Source of the DNA: Arthrobacter sp. AL12
Lineage (GTDB): Bacteria; Actinomycetota; Actinomycetes; Actinomycetales; Micrococcaceae
NCBI RefSeq assembly: GCF_029960645.1
Contig: NZ_JASBQY010000004.1
Span: 62,001 to 126,000 of the forward strand
Length of the DNA: 64,000 nucleotides
Reading direction: 5' to 3'
Each line of letters starts with the position of its first letter. Position 1 is the first letter of the stretch. A program made the translations under genes and the position numbers. Shown piece after piece: positions 53,051-61,865 of this stretch. The notes under the pieces are model-generated. The model worked only from the letters and a program-made list of their open reading frames with translations, did no database searches and had not been told where the DNA came from.

Positions 53051-53854
53051 TTACCGGGCGGCCGCGACAACCGTCTGCTGCCCGGGACAGGAGTCGAGGA
53101 TCCGGCGCATGGCGTCCTTTTCCGCCGGAGTGACCCACAGCCGGTAGGCGGCCTTGACCGAGATCTGCCGGGCAACGTAGTGGCAGCGGAAGGCCTTGTT
53201 CGGCGGAAGCCAGGTAGCGGCGTCGGAGGCGCTTTTGTCCTGGTTGGCCGGGCCGTCGACGGCGATCAGGTTCAGCGGATCGTTCGCCAGGGACTCGCGT
53301 TGTTCCGCGGTCAACTGCTGGGCGCCCTTCTGCCAGGCATCCCCCAGCGCCACCACGTGGTCGATCTGCACGTCCACGCTGCTCCCGGCTCCCCTGCGGA
53401 ACGTGAGCTGGCGGCCGGTGTACGGTTCCCGGAAAGTGCCGCCGGCCACCCGGCAGCGGGAATCCGCGGTGAACTCGGCGCCCGAAAGGTCCCGGCGCAG
53501 GATATCGTTGCGGGTGTCGCAGCCGTTGCGGTCCACGTCCAGCCAGGCCTGCCCGAAGGCGCTGCGGTCGTAGTTGTCCCGGCCCGCCCGGCCCTTGACC
53601 GGGAGCGTGTCCAGCAGCGCCGCGGCGGGGCCCCGGGGAACGGGTCGCACCGCCGGGACGGGGTTCATCCAGCCGGCTGCCAGCACCGGCGCCTCACGGG
53701 GCCCGTCCGTGGGTGGCTCGGCAACGGCAAACTGCCCGGCGGTGAAGAACCAGCCGAGACCCGCGACGACGGCGAGTGCCGCGGCGGCCAGCAGCGCCCA
53801 CGCCTGGCGGGACCGGCGTCGTTCCCGCCGGAATTCCGGCCAGGTGAGCGTCAA
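53051..53854 (-). CDS. Membrane-anchored or secreted HNH-type nuclease (DUF1524/GmrSD C-terminal-like)
   Basis: A 267-residue protein: one N-terminal span (AWALLAAAALAVVAGLGWFF) with a positive N-terminus, then an extracellular domain. The DUF1524 HNH motif is VQIDHVVALGDAWQKGA, then NLIAVDGPANQDKSASDAATWLPP. Cys residues in CDTRND, CRVAGG, FRCHY and DSCPG probably form disulfides. Such secreted HNH proteins are widespread in actinobacteria; DNA uptake, nutrition or defence roles are proposed but unproven. Confidence 0.85.
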   Translation of the reverse strand: MTLTWPEFRRERRRSRQAWALLAAAALAVVAGLGWFFTAGQFAVAEPPTDGPREAPVLAAGWMNPVPAVRPVPRGPAAALLDTLPVKGRAGRDNYDRSAFGQAWLDVDRNGCDTRNDILRRDLSGAEFTADSRCRVAGGTFREPYTGRQLTFRRGAGSSVDVQIDHVVALGDAWQKGAQQLTAEQRESLANDPLNLIAVDGPANQDKSASDAATWLPPNKAFRCHYVARQISVKAAYRLWVTPAEKDAMRRILDSCPGQQTVVAAAR

Positions 53855-53984
53855 GACGGCCCCCGCGCAGGGAGTCCGGGTCCGGTGCGTCCCGGGGCGG
53901 GCCGAATTCTTACCACCCTTGAAGCCTAGGCCCGGCCTCCGCCGTCGCCGGCGTTATCCACAGTGTGGAGGACGGGTGGCCGTG

Positions 53985-54194
53985 CTAGTTCTCTTTCGTC
54001 ACCCGCACCAGGTCTTCGTTGGCGAGGGCCAGAAGGGATTCGAGTTGCCGGACCCGTGCCTCGTCGACGTCGCCGGCCGCATGTTTGGCACGGGCATCGT
54101 CGAGAAGCCGTGTGGCTTCCTTGGCGTTCCGCCGCGCAACGTCCAGGGCGTGTTCCAGGGTGGTTTCGTGCTCCACAGCCGAGTTCTGTTCCAT
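53985..54194 (-). CDS. Small coiled-coil protein of unknown function
   Basis: A 69-residue, charged, fully helical protein (HALDVARRNAKEATRLLDDA, then RVRQLESLLALANEDLVRV). No family is recognised. It stands between two hairpin-flanked gaps. Confidence 0.55.
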   Translation of the reverse strand: MEQNSAVEHETTLEHALDVARRNAKEATRLLDDARAKHAAGDVDEARVRQLESLLALANEDLVRVTKEN

Positions 54195-54211
54195 TGCACC
54201 ATTGTGGTGCC

Positions 54212-54248
54212 CTTTCCCGGCCGATTCCAGAGGAACCGGCCGGGAAAG
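54212..54248 (-). terminator. Hairpin after gapB
   Basis: CTTTCCCGGCCG (54212-54223) pairs with CGGCCGGGAAAG (54237-54248), with TTCC/GGAA able to extend the stem. It lies 24 bases after the gapB stop. No U-run. Confidence 0.75.
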
Positions 54249-54272
54249 CGGAACGGATTCAGTGAGGCGGTG

Positions 54273-55769
54273 TCAGGCCGTGACCTCGACGGGCAGGCCG
54301 GCTGCCTCCAGGGTTGCGGCTGCGTCCTTGGCGGGGAACGACGGCGGGTTCACGCCGGCCATTTCCTCCATCACGCGGACCACCTGGCAGCTGTAGCCGA
54401 ACTCGTTGTCGTACCAGACGTAGAGCACGAGGTTCTTCTCGTTGGAGATGGTGGCCAGCCCGTCGACGATCCCAGCGCGGCGGGAGCCGACGAAGTCCGT
54501 GGAGACCACCTCGGGCGAATCGATGTAGTCGACCTGCTTCCGCAGTTCCGAGTGCAGCGACATTTCCCGCAGGTAGTCGTTGACCTCGTCCTTGGTGGTG
54601 CCGTTTTCCAGGCTCAGGTTCAGGATGGCCAGGGACACGTCGGGGGTGGGGACGCGGATGGAGCTGCCTGTGAGCTTGCCCAGCAGTTCCGGCAGGGCTT
54701 TGGCCACGGCCTTGGCGGCACCGGTCTCGGTGATGACCATGTTCAGCGCGGCGGAGCGGCCGCGGCGGTCGCCCTTGTGGAAGTTGTCGATCAGGTTCTG
54801 GTCGTTGGTGAAGGAGTGGACCGTCTCGACGTGGCCGTGCACAACGCCGTAGCGGTCGTTGATCGCCTTGAGCACCGGGGTGATGGCGTTGGTGGTGCAG
54901 GAGGCCGCGGAGACGATCTTGTCCGAGTCGGTGATGGTGCCGTGATTGATGCCGTGCACGATGTTCTTCAGGTCGCCCTTGCCCGGGGCGGTGAGCAGCA
55001 CCCGGGCAACTCCCTTGCTCTGCAGGTGCTGGGAGAGACCCTCGGCGTCGCGCCAGCGTCCCGTGTTGTCGACGAGGAGGGCGTTGTGGATGCCGTAGGC
55101 GGCGTAGTCGACCGTCGCGGGGTTGTCCGAGTAGATGACCTGGATCTGGACGCCGTTGGCGGTGATGGTGTCGTTCTCGAGGTCCACCTTGATGGTTCCT
55201 TCGAATGAGCCGTGGACCGAGTCGCGGCGCAGCAGGCTGGCGCGCTTGGTGAGGTCGTTGTCCGAACCCCGGCGGACCACGATGGCGCGCAGGCGCAGGC
55301 CGTGCCCGCCGCCGGCCTTTTCGATCAGGAGGCGGGCCAGGAGCCGGCCGATGCGTCCGAAGCCGTAGAGCACGACGTCGGTGCTGGTGCGGTCATCGCC
55401 GCCGCGCTTGCCGACAACCTCGGCGAGTTCCGTGCGGAGGAACTCGTCCAGGGTGGCGCTGTTGCCCTCGACGCGGTACTTCTCGGTGAGGCGTGCAATG
55501 TCGATGGCTGCGGCGCCGAGTTCCAGTTTGGTCAGGGCGTCCAGCAGCGGGGCGGTCTCTTCGAGACGCAGCTCTTCCTTGCTCATCCGGCGGGCGAAAC
55601 GGTGTGCCTTGAGGATGCTCATGGTGGACTTGTTGATCAGGCTGCGGCCGTGGATGGACGTGACAACGTTGTTCTCACGGTACAGCCGGCCGATCACCGG
55701 GATCATGGCCTCGGCGAGCGCCTCCCGGCCCATCCACGTATCAAGACAAGAATCTGAAGTCTGGCTCAC
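54273..55769 (-). CDS. gapB: Long-form glyceraldehyde-3-phosphate dehydrogenase
   Basis: A 498-residue GAPDH. The first 125 residues are a helical extension (RSLINKSTMSILKAHRFARR, KLELGAAAIDIARLTEKYRV) absent from standard 330-residue enzymes. The Rossmann start VVLYGFGRIGRLLARLLIEK and catalytic SAASCTTNAITPV follow, and WYDNEFGYSCQVVR ends the fold. The length and extension match the GapB/GapX type known from Corynebacterium, where GapB works in the gluconeogenic direction and accepts NADP. Direction here is inferred. An attenuator-like hairpin lies about 125 bases upstream. Confidence 0.9.
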   Translation of the reverse strand: MSQTSDSCLDTWMGREALAEAMIPVIGRLYRENNVVTSIHGRSLINKSTMSILKAHRFARRMSKEELRLEETAPLLDALTKLELGAAAIDIARLTEKYRVEGNSATLDEFLRTELAEVVGKRGGDDRTSTDVVLYGFGRIGRLLARLLIEKAGGGHGLRLRAIVVRRGSDNDLTKRASLLRRDSVHGSFEGTIKVDLENDTITANGVQIQVIYSDNPATVDYAAYGIHNALLVDNTGRWRDAEGLSQHLQSKGVARVLLTAPGKGDLKNIVHGINHGTITDSDKIVSAASCTTNAITPVLKAINDRYGVVHGHVETVHSFTNDQNLIDNFHKGDRRGRSAALNMVITETGAAKAVAKALPELLGKLTGSSIRVPTPDVSLAILNLSLENGTTKDEVNDYLREMSLHSELRKQVDYIDSPEVVSTDFVGSRRAGIVDGLATISNEKNLVLYVWYDNEFGYSCQVVRVMEEMAGVNPPSFPAKDAAATLEAAGLPVEVTA

Positions 55770-55893
55770 AGAAATACCTTCCTAGAATCCATCACATACG
55801 GCGTCGTATGCGGATGTCGGCTGCCGGAGGGTATCCGGAACCTCGGCGCCGGCAGGGATTCGGTCCACCCCCGGGCGCCTGTGTCGAGCAAAG

Positions 55894-55925
55894 AAAAAAC
55901 GCCGGCTGCGAACGCAGACCCGGCG
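55894..55925 (-). terminator. Terminator-like hairpin in the gapB leader
   Basis: On the minus strand CGCCGGG..CTGCG pairs with CGCAGCCGGCG and is followed by TTTTTTC (55899-55893). No minus-strand gene lies upstream that it could terminate, since the next gene (56035) is on the plus strand. It may therefore attenuate gapB or end a short RNA. TAGACT (55955-55950) just upstream is a candidate -10. Confidence 0.6.
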
Positions 55926-56034
55926 GCAGAACTTCTACGTTCACCGTCCAGTCTACCGGCGGCCCGGCGCGGTCCTGTCGCCGGTGACGCGTGAAATGAC
56001 TCACACAAAGCCGGGGGCCAGCTACGCTGGGGCG

Positions 56035-56868
56035 ATGTTCAAGATGGGGGCTCTCCTGCTGGGCGTCGTGCTGTGCACCGGCTGCGCCGCGGCGGCACCG
56101 CCGGCTGGCCCGTCGTCGGCGGCGGCGACGGCGGCGTCCTCGGGTCCGGCGGCGTCAAGTCCGGCGTCGGCGGCGGCGTTTACCCTGGTGGCGCACCGCG
56201 GCGGAGCGCTGGTCTACCCGGAGTCCTCCGCGGAAGCCTTCGAGGCCGTGGGCAAGACCGCGTTCCCGATCGAAACGGATCTCCGGCAGCTCCGCGACGG
56301 TACGCTTGTTCCGCTGCACGACGACGTCGCCGGGCGGACCATGTCCGGCGTCAGCGGCCGCCCCGGCGGCATCACCGTGGAGCAGTGGGCGGCGGCCCGC
56401 ATCAGGCACCCGCTGGGCGGCGCCGAGGGCAGTCCGACGACGTGGGAAGCCATGCTGGATTTGTACGGCGGGCGGAACGTCCTGGTCCCCGAGCTGAAGG
56501 ACACCGCCATCGATCCGGCAGCCTTCGCGGACTCCATCCTGAAGCGCGGTATCCAGGACAAGGTGGTCGTGCAGACGTTTAGCTTCCCTGCTGCCCGGGC
56601 CCTGGCCCGGTCCGGGTTGCAAGTGCTCTATCTCCTCCGGGACGGGGAGGAACCCGATCCGGCCTCGATCAGCTCCAGCGGCATCAGCCACGTCGGCCCG
56701 CATCAGGACATCAGCTCAGGCTACCTGCGCAGCCTCAAGGACGCCGGGCTGACCGTCTGGCCCTATACCGTCAACGACGAAACAACCGCGGCAAGGCTGC
56801 GGGCCGAAGGGGCTGACGGGGTCTTCACCGACACGCCATGGGAGCTCGCGAAGCAGCTGGGTCTTTAG
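56035..56868 (+). CDS. Glycerophosphodiester phosphodiesterase lipoprotein
   Basis: A 277-residue exported GDPD hydrolysing glycerophosphodiesters to glycerol 3-phosphate. The signal peptide ends in a lipobox (VVLCTGC) and a Ser/Ala-rich linker of 35 residues follows. Catalytic motifs: LVAHRGGALVYPESS (His, Glu), IETDLRQL, PLHDD (His) and VPELKD. The final FTDTPW is typical. TACGCT (56023-56028) lies 6 bases before the ATG at 56035. Confidence 0.88.
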   Translation: MFKMGALLLGVVLCTGCAAAAPPAGPSSAAATAASSGPAASSPASAAAFTLVAHRGGALVYPESSAEAFEAVGKTAFPIETDLRQLRDGTLVPLHDDVAGRTMSGVSGRPGGITVEQWAAARIRHPLGGAEGSPTTWEAMLDLYGGRNVLVPELKDTAIDPAAFADSILKRGIQDKVVVQTFSFPAARALARSGLQVLYLLRDGEEPDPASISSSGISHVGPHQDISSGYLRSLKDAGLTVWPYTVNDETTAARLRAEGADGVFTDTPWELAKQLGL

Positions 56869-56873
56869 CCCGC

Positions 56874-58484
56874 CTAACGGTCGTCCTGGAGAATCAGATC
56901 AACGGCCTTCTCAGCAATCATGATGGTGGGCGCCTGCGTGTTGGCACTCACGAGCCGGGGCATGATCGACGAGTCAACGACGCGCAGTCCCTCCAGTCCG
57001 TGGACCTTCAGCCGCGGCGAGACGACGGACTCATCGGTGGTTCCCATGGCGCAGGTACCGACCGGATGGTAGGAAGTCCGCCCGAAGGAGCGCACGAACC
57101 TCACGTACTCGTCGCGGGTTTCCACCCGGCTGCCATCGCCGATGTGCTCCGCCTTGGTGAGCGCCGCCATCGACGACTGCTCCATAATCTCGCGGCTCTG
57201 CTGCACCCCGGCGATGGCCATCTCCAGGTCATAATCGTCGGCGAGATAATTCGGATCGATCAGCGGCGCCTTGCCGGGATCAGAGGACACCGGCCGGACG
57301 GTTCCCCGGCTTCGGGGCCGCAGGAAGTAGGAGTTCATCGTGGCCCCAAATCCGGGTTTCAAGGCGGTGGCGCCAGTCCCTCCCCGGGCGGCAGGCAGGA
57401 AGTGGAACTGCAGGTCTGGGGTCTTTTCGTCCTTGTTCGCGTAGCTGAAGCCACCGGCCTCGACCAGCGTGGAAGCGAACGGGCCCGAGCGGAAAGCGAG
57501 GTATTCGACGCCGGCCAGGACGGTGGCCGGGCGCATCTGGTTGAGCCTGTCCAGGCTTTGGTAGTCCGTAAGTTCGTAGACGATGTCGACGTCGCAGTGG
57601 TCATGCAGGTTCTTGCCGACGCCCGGCAGGGCATGGACGGTCTCGATGCCGGCAGCGGCAAGATCCTCCGGGTCGCCGATGCCCGACAGCTGCAGAAGCT
57701 TGGGCGAACCGAAGGCGCCGGCAGAGACAATGACCTCGCGGTTGGCGCTGTAGGTTCGCACGCATCCGCCTTCGATCGCGTGGACTCCCACGGCCCTGCC
57801 GTTGCTGATGATCACTTTGGAGACGGTGACGTTGGCGCGGACCGTGAGGTTCCGCCGCCGGCGGGCGGGCCGGAGGTAGGCGGCGGCCGCACTGCACCGG
57901 AGGCCGTTCTTCGTGGTGGTCTGGTAGAAGCCGACGCCGTACTGCAGGGCGCCGTTGAAGTCGCTGTTGTAGGGCAGCCCGAACTCCTGGCCCGCCTTGA
58001 CGAAGGCCGCCGAGAGCTTGTGCGGACGCAGCAGGTCGGAGACTCCGAGCGGACCCTCGGTCCCGTGGTGCGGTGCCGAGAGCCGGATGTTGGACTCCGA
58101 GCGGACAAAGTACTTGTTCACCTCGTCCGCGGACCAGCCCTCGCAGCCGTAGTCCGTGACCCAACTGTCATAGTCTTCGGCCACGCCGCGCGTGAAGACC
58201 TGGGAGTTGATGGACCCCCCGCCGCCGATCACGCGGCCTTGGGCGAGCGGGATGCGTCGGCCGTTGCTGTGCTTTTGCGGGACGCTCGCATAGTCCCATT
58301 GGTACGGCCCGCCCTTCAGCTTCGGGAAGCCGGACGGGACGTGGATGAGCGGGTGCCGGTCGGATCTGCCTGCCTCGAGCAGAAGGACGCGGACTGAGGG
58401 GTCTTCGCTGAGCCTGCCGGCTAGGACGCTGCCGCCGCTGCCGCCCCCTGCTATCACATAGTCGTATGCTGCGTCGTTCGCCAC
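56874..58484 (-). CDS. GMC family FAD oxidoreductase (choline/alcohol dehydrogenase-like)
   Basis: A 536-residue flavoprotein. The FAD site is YDYVIAGGGSGGSVLAGRLS, the GMC signature GGGGSINSQVFTRG, the second GMC signature GAFGSPKLLQLSGIG, and catalytic His in SYHPVGTCAMG. It oxidises an alcohol with unknown specificity; betaine aldehyde dehydrogenase or transporters for choline are not nearby, which argues against assuming BetA. The GTG start is at 58484. It converges on the GDPD gene with 5 bases between. Confidence 0.9.
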   Translation of the reverse strand: MANDAAYDYVIAGGGSGGSVLAGRLSEDPSVRVLLLEAGRSDRHPLIHVPSGFPKLKGGPYQWDYASVPQKHSNGRRIPLAQGRVIGGGGSINSQVFTRGVAEDYDSWVTDYGCEGWSADEVNKYFVRSESNIRLSAPHHGTEGPLGVSDLLRPHKLSAAFVKAGQEFGLPYNSDFNGALQYGVGFYQTTTKNGLRCSAAAAYLRPARRRRNLTVRANVTVSKVIISNGRAVGVHAIEGGCVRTYSANREVIVSAGAFGSPKLLQLSGIGDPEDLAAAGIETVHALPGVGKNLHDHCDVDIVYELTDYQSLDRLNQMRPATVLAGVEYLAFRSGPFASTLVEAGGFSYANKDEKTPDLQFHFLPAARGGTGATALKPGFGATMNSYFLRPRSRGTVRPVSSDPGKAPLIDPNYLADDYDLEMAIAGVQQSREIMEQSSMAALTKAEHIGDGSRVETRDEYVRFVRSFGRTSYHPVGTCAMGTTDESVVSPRLKVHGLEGLRVVDSSIMPRLVSANTQAPTIMIAEKAVDLILQDDR

Positions 58485-58693
58485 TTTGGCTCCTAGGCAC
58501 TCACTGACTTCACCGTTGCTTGAAACGTTTACCGCAGTGTCTGTTCACGCGCGGATGAAGTCAAGGCCTTCGGGTGAAGCCGTTTCCGCAGGCACGAGAC
58601 CCTCGGCGCCGGAAACGGTGGCAGGGACTCCCCGCGGAGTGGGAGGCAGGGACTCCCCCGAGTGAACGGCAGGGACTTGCAGCGATGTGAATG

Positions 58694-59087
58694 GATGGGT
58701 TGACCGATACGCCGGGTTCTGTGTTCCCGCGCCGTTGCCGGCACGGGAGTAGCGGCCATCCATCTACGAACGCCGTTGCCGACGCCCTCCAGCAGCCTAC
58801 CCGGGCACTCGGGCGAGCAGCCCTCAAACGTGCCCTGTCTGGCCTTGCTCCGGGTGGGGTTTACCTAGCCTTCCCGGTCACCCGGGAAGCTGGTGGTCTC
58901 TTACACCACCGTTTCACCCTTACCTGCCCTGCGGCCTGTGCAAGCACGCGCCGCCGGCTGGCGGTCTGTTCTCTGTGGCACTGGCCTGCGGGTTACCCCG
59001 AGTGGGCGTTACCCACCACCCTGCCCTGCGGAGCCCGGACGTTCCTCGAGCCACTTGCGTGACGCGCGGCCGCCTGGTCAACCCATC
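58694..59087 (-). ncRNA. rnpB: RNase P RNA, bacterial type A
   Basis: Catalytic RNA of RNase P, about 390 nt. P1 forms from GATGGGTTGACC (58694-58705) and its complement (59076-59087). On the minus strand, GAGGAACGTCCGGGCTC (59049-59033) is the conserved GAGGAA-GTCCGGGC core, and ACAGAACCCGGCGTAT (58724-58709 approximately) is the conserved 3' end. Open frames across this region on both strands are shadows. Confidence 0.93.
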
Positions 59088-59157
59088 CGCAGTCCATTCT
59101 ACGGTCAGGGCGGACCCGTCCGGGGACACGTCCGGGCGCCGGGCCTATGATCAGGGA

Positions 59158-60075
59158 ATGGAGGATTCCGTTCTGGGCCGGCGCCGGCTGCTGGAGCTCG
59201 CAGGAATCGGGCTGGGCGCCCCAGCGCTCGCGGCCTGCACCGGCGGCGCGTCCACCGCCTCGACACTTTCCGCGCCCACGCCGGCGCCGTCCCGAGCCTC
59301 GCCCGCCGGCCCCGCGGCGACCGCTCCCCCCGCCCCGACCGCCCGGCTAACGGTCCGGACCAGCACCGGCTCATTCGTGTCGGCCTTCCGCCCCGGAACC
59401 GCCAGCCACTGGTCGCTGGCGGCTCCTGACATGCCACCTGTCGGCAGGCCGCCCAACCTTCCGGTTGCGGTCTTCCTGCACGGACTAGGCGGCAGCCACT
59501 CTGTCCTGCTGGACGACCTGGCGGCCCACGAGGCCCTCCAACGCCACCTCGACGCCGGGGGCGCGCCGCTTGCCATCGCCGCGGTGGACGGCGGTGACAC
59601 CTGGTGGCACCGCCGCGCCGACGGCAGCGACACCCAGTCAATGCTGGTGAAGGAGTTTGTTCCCTTCCTTGGCGGGCGGGGCTGCGACCTCGGCAGGGTC
59701 GGCCTCTTTGGCCTTTCGATGGGCGGCTTCGGTTCGCTCCTGCTGGCGTCCCAGGGCCGGCTGCCCGGGGTGCGGGCCGTGGCGGCCATGAGCCCGGCGG
59801 TCTGGGCGTCGTACGAACCGGGCATGGAAGGCGCGTTCGACGGCCCGGCCGATTTCGCGGCCCACGATGTCTTCGCCCTCCGGCCCAGCCTTGCGGCGCT
59901 GCCCAAGCGGATCGACTGCGGCACCGGGGACGACCTCTTTGCCACCGTGCGGAACTACCGGGCGGAACTCCCGGGCGCCGTCGACGGCGGCTTCCAACCC
60001 GGCGGTCACGACGCCAGCTACTGGCGTTTCATCCTGCCCGAGGTGTTGTCCTTCCTCGGCCGCAACCTCGGCTGA
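59158..60075 (+). CDS. Putative esterase lipoprotein (alpha/beta hydrolase)
   Basis: A 305-residue exported hydrolase. The N-terminus GRRRLLELAGIGLG with LAAC suggests a Tat-type signal and lipobox (ALAAC). A 40-residue Pro/Ala/Ser linker follows. The esterase domain has VAVFLHGLGGSHSVLLDD, VGLFGLSMGGFGSLLLA (Ser in GLSMGG), and GGHDASYWR (His), the esterase-D/antigen-85 branch. TATGAT (59146-59151) lies 6 bases before the ATG at 59158, and nothing upstream in frame belongs to the protein because it would cross rnpB. Confidence 0.85.
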   Translation: MEDSVLGRRRLLELAGIGLGAPALAACTGGASTASTLSAPTPAPSRASPAGPAATAPPAPTARLTVRTSTGSFVSAFRPGTASHWSLAAPDMPPVGRPPNLPVAVFLHGLGGSHSVLLDDLAAHEALQRHLDAGGAPLAIAAVDGGDTWWHRRADGSDTQSMLVKEFVPFLGGRGCDLGRVGLFGLSMGGFGSLLLASQGRLPGVRAVAAMSPAVWASYEPGMEGAFDGPADFAAHDVFALRPSLAALPKRIDCGTGDDLFATVRNYRAELPGAVDGGFQPGGHDASYWRFILPEVLSFLGRNLG

Positions 60076-60179
60076 GCCGGCACTGGACGCCGGGTCTGCG
60101 GGGTTCCGGCAGCGGCCCGCGGCAGTACCATCCCGGTACCGGGACCATCCCGGCATCGGGCCGCCGCTAGGATTGGACG

Positions 60180-60944
60180 GTGCTGATTCTGCTGCCGCCC
60201 TCCGAAGGCAAGACCCCCGCCACGGTGGGCAACGCCGTCGACTGGACTACCCTGAGTTTCCCCGAACTGAACACCTACCGGGCCAAGGTGCTGGAGGGAC
60301 TCGGGACGGTCAGCGCCCACGAGGACGCCCTGGCGCTCCTGGGCGTTGGCGCCTCGCTGCGGGCCGACGTCGAACGCAACACCCGGCTGCACGCCGAGCC
60401 GGCGGCGCCCGCCCACCAGGTCTACTCCGGGGTGCTGTACGACGCGCTGGACTACAACTCTTTGACGCCGACGCAGCGGAGGAAGGCCGAAGAGTGCGTG
60501 CTGGTCATTTCCGCGCTCTGGGGGGCCATCCGCTTCGGCGACCGTGTGCCCGCCTACCGGCTGTCGATGGGGACCGCACTGCCCGACGTCGGACGCCTGG
60601 CGTCCTTCTGGAAGCCGCACCTCAATGCCGCCCTCGCGGCCGCCACGGAGGACGAACTGCTGGTGGACTGCCGCTCCAGCACCTACGCCGCCGCGTGGAC
60701 TCCCCCGCCGGCGCAGACGGTCGCCGTCAACGTGTTCACCGAGGCCGACGGCGTTAGGAAGGTGGTCAGCCACTTCGCGAAGCACACCCGGGGCGAACTC
60801 GCCCGGCACCTGTTAACCCGCCGGGGCAGGGCGCCGCGGACCCCCCAGCAGCTCAAACAAGCGGCTACCGAGCGGTGGAGCGCCGAACTGGTCGAGGGTA
60901 CGGCCCGGAAGCCGCACACCCTCAACCTGATCCTGCCTAACTAG
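60180..60944 (+). CDS. yaaA: YaaA family peroxide stress protein
   Basis: A 254-residue DUF328/UPF0246 protein, which in E. coli limits free iron during peroxide stress and binds DNA. Motifs: LILLPPSEGKTP, HQVYSGVLYDALDY, LVISALWGAIRFGDRVPAYR, LVDCRSSTYAAAW and HFAKHTRGELARHLL. The GTG at 60180 has TAGGAT (60168-60173) 6 bases upstream. Confidence 0.9.
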   Translation: MLILLPPSEGKTPATVGNAVDWTTLSFPELNTYRAKVLEGLGTVSAHEDALALLGVGASLRADVERNTRLHAEPAAPAHQVYSGVLYDALDYNSLTPTQRRKAEECVLVISALWGAIRFGDRVPAYRLSMGTALPDVGRLASFWKPHLNAALAAATEDELLVDCRSSTYAAAWTPPPAQTVAVNVFTEADGVRKVVSHFAKHTRGELARHLLTRRGRAPRTPQQLKQAATERWSAELVEGTARKPHTLNLILPN

Positions 60945-60950
60945 CTAGCG

Positions 60951-60989
60951 GCAGGGGCCGTTTTGAGAGTTCCAAACGGCCAGAACTGC
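60951..60989. repeat. 39-bp intergenic palindrome (GGCCGTTTTG family)
   Basis: GGCCGTTT (60957-60964) pairs with AAACGGCC (60974-60981), and outer GCAG/CTGC extend it. It lies between convergent yaaA and zinc-ribbon genes and shares GCAG and GGCCGTTTTG with the palindrome at 20897. Confidence 0.75.
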
Positions 60990-61004
60990 AAGTCAGGTGG
61001 GTGG

Positions 61005-61742
61005 TTAGGCCCACTCGGCGGAGCGGACCAGGATGCAGCCGGAATCCGGGCAGAACACGACGTCGTCCTCGGCCGCGGCCTTGATTTCGGCCAGGTCACC
61101 GGGGCTCAGCTGCATGCCTGATCCCTCGGAGGTTCCGTGGAAGAGGCGGGCCGCACCGACACCGCGCCTGGCCAGCGTCTTCTCGTAGATCGCCAGGAGG
61201 CCGGTATCCATCCCCTCGGCGAATTCGGCACGCTTGCCGCGCACCACGGTGGCCTCGGCGGCGATCTCCGCGAGCTGCTCGTCCAGTTCAGTGCGGATCG
61301 AGCCGAAGGAGCCCTGGATGTCGTCAACAATCTGCTGCTGGCTGCCCTGGCGCAGGCGGAGCGAATCCAGCCGCTCCAGGACTTCCAGCTCGACGTCCTC
61401 GAGGTCGGAGCGGCGCTTGTTCAGGGACACCAGGTCCCGCTGCAGGGCCACGAGGTCTTTGGAGAGGCCGGTGCCGCTGTTGAGCCTCGCCTCGTCGCGT
61501 TCAATCCGGGAGGCGACCTGCTCCACGTCGGCCTCGGCGCGCTTGAGCTCAAGTTCGGCGTCGTGGACCGCCACCTTCGCGGCACCGAGTTCGCCGTTGG
61601 CCACGCTGAGGGCTGCTTCAAGATCGGTGATCCGGGAGTCGCTTTCAAGGCTTCGGCGGCGGTTGGACAGGGATTTGAGCTTCGCATCAAGTCCCTGCAA
61701 TTCGAGCAACTTCAACTGTTCCGCCGGTGCTGCCTTGGCCAC
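61005..61742 (-). CDS. Coiled-coil protein of the C4 zinc-ribbon family, ribbon degenerate
   Basis: A 245-residue protein with a long antiparallel coiled coil (residues about 10-175) and a C-terminal region matching the zf-RING_7/Rv2229c family. The family normally has two Cys pairs; here only CPDSGC remains (with four residues between the Cys), and the first pair is replaced by GTSEGSGMQL. Zinc binding is therefore doubtful. GTG start at 61742 with GGAGG 8 bases upstream. It lies next to nif3 as in mycobacteria. Confidence 0.82.
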   Translation of the reverse strand: MAKAAPAEQLKLLELQGLDAKLKSLSNRRRSLESDSRITDLEAALSVANGELGAAKVAVHDAELELKRAEADVEQVASRIERDEARLNSGTGLSKDLVALQRDLVSLNKRRSDLEDVELEVLERLDSLRLRQGSQQQIVDDIQGSFGSIRTELDEQLAEIAAEATVVRGKRAEFAEGMDTGLLAIYEKTLARRGVGAARLFHGTSEGSGMQLSPGDLAEIKAAAEDDVVFCPDSGCILVRSAEWA

Positions 61743-61865
61743 TATTTACCTCCGCTTGTTCCCTGCCGGCCGGAGCCGGGCACCTATTCGGCGCTCCCTA
61801 GACTCTAGCGCCTAGCGTGCTCCCCAGCCTCGCTACGCTCACCCGGGGCCCCTCGCACGCCAGGC

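Noticed and set aside
56874..58484. Assignment of the GMC oxidoreductase as choline dehydrogenase betA
   Set aside because: No betaine-aldehyde dehydrogenase or choline transporter nearby, and GMC specificity cannot be read from these motifs.
58691..59150. Several open frames of 60-120 codons on both strands
   Set aside because: They fall within the RNase P RNA, identified by its conserved core and P1 helix.
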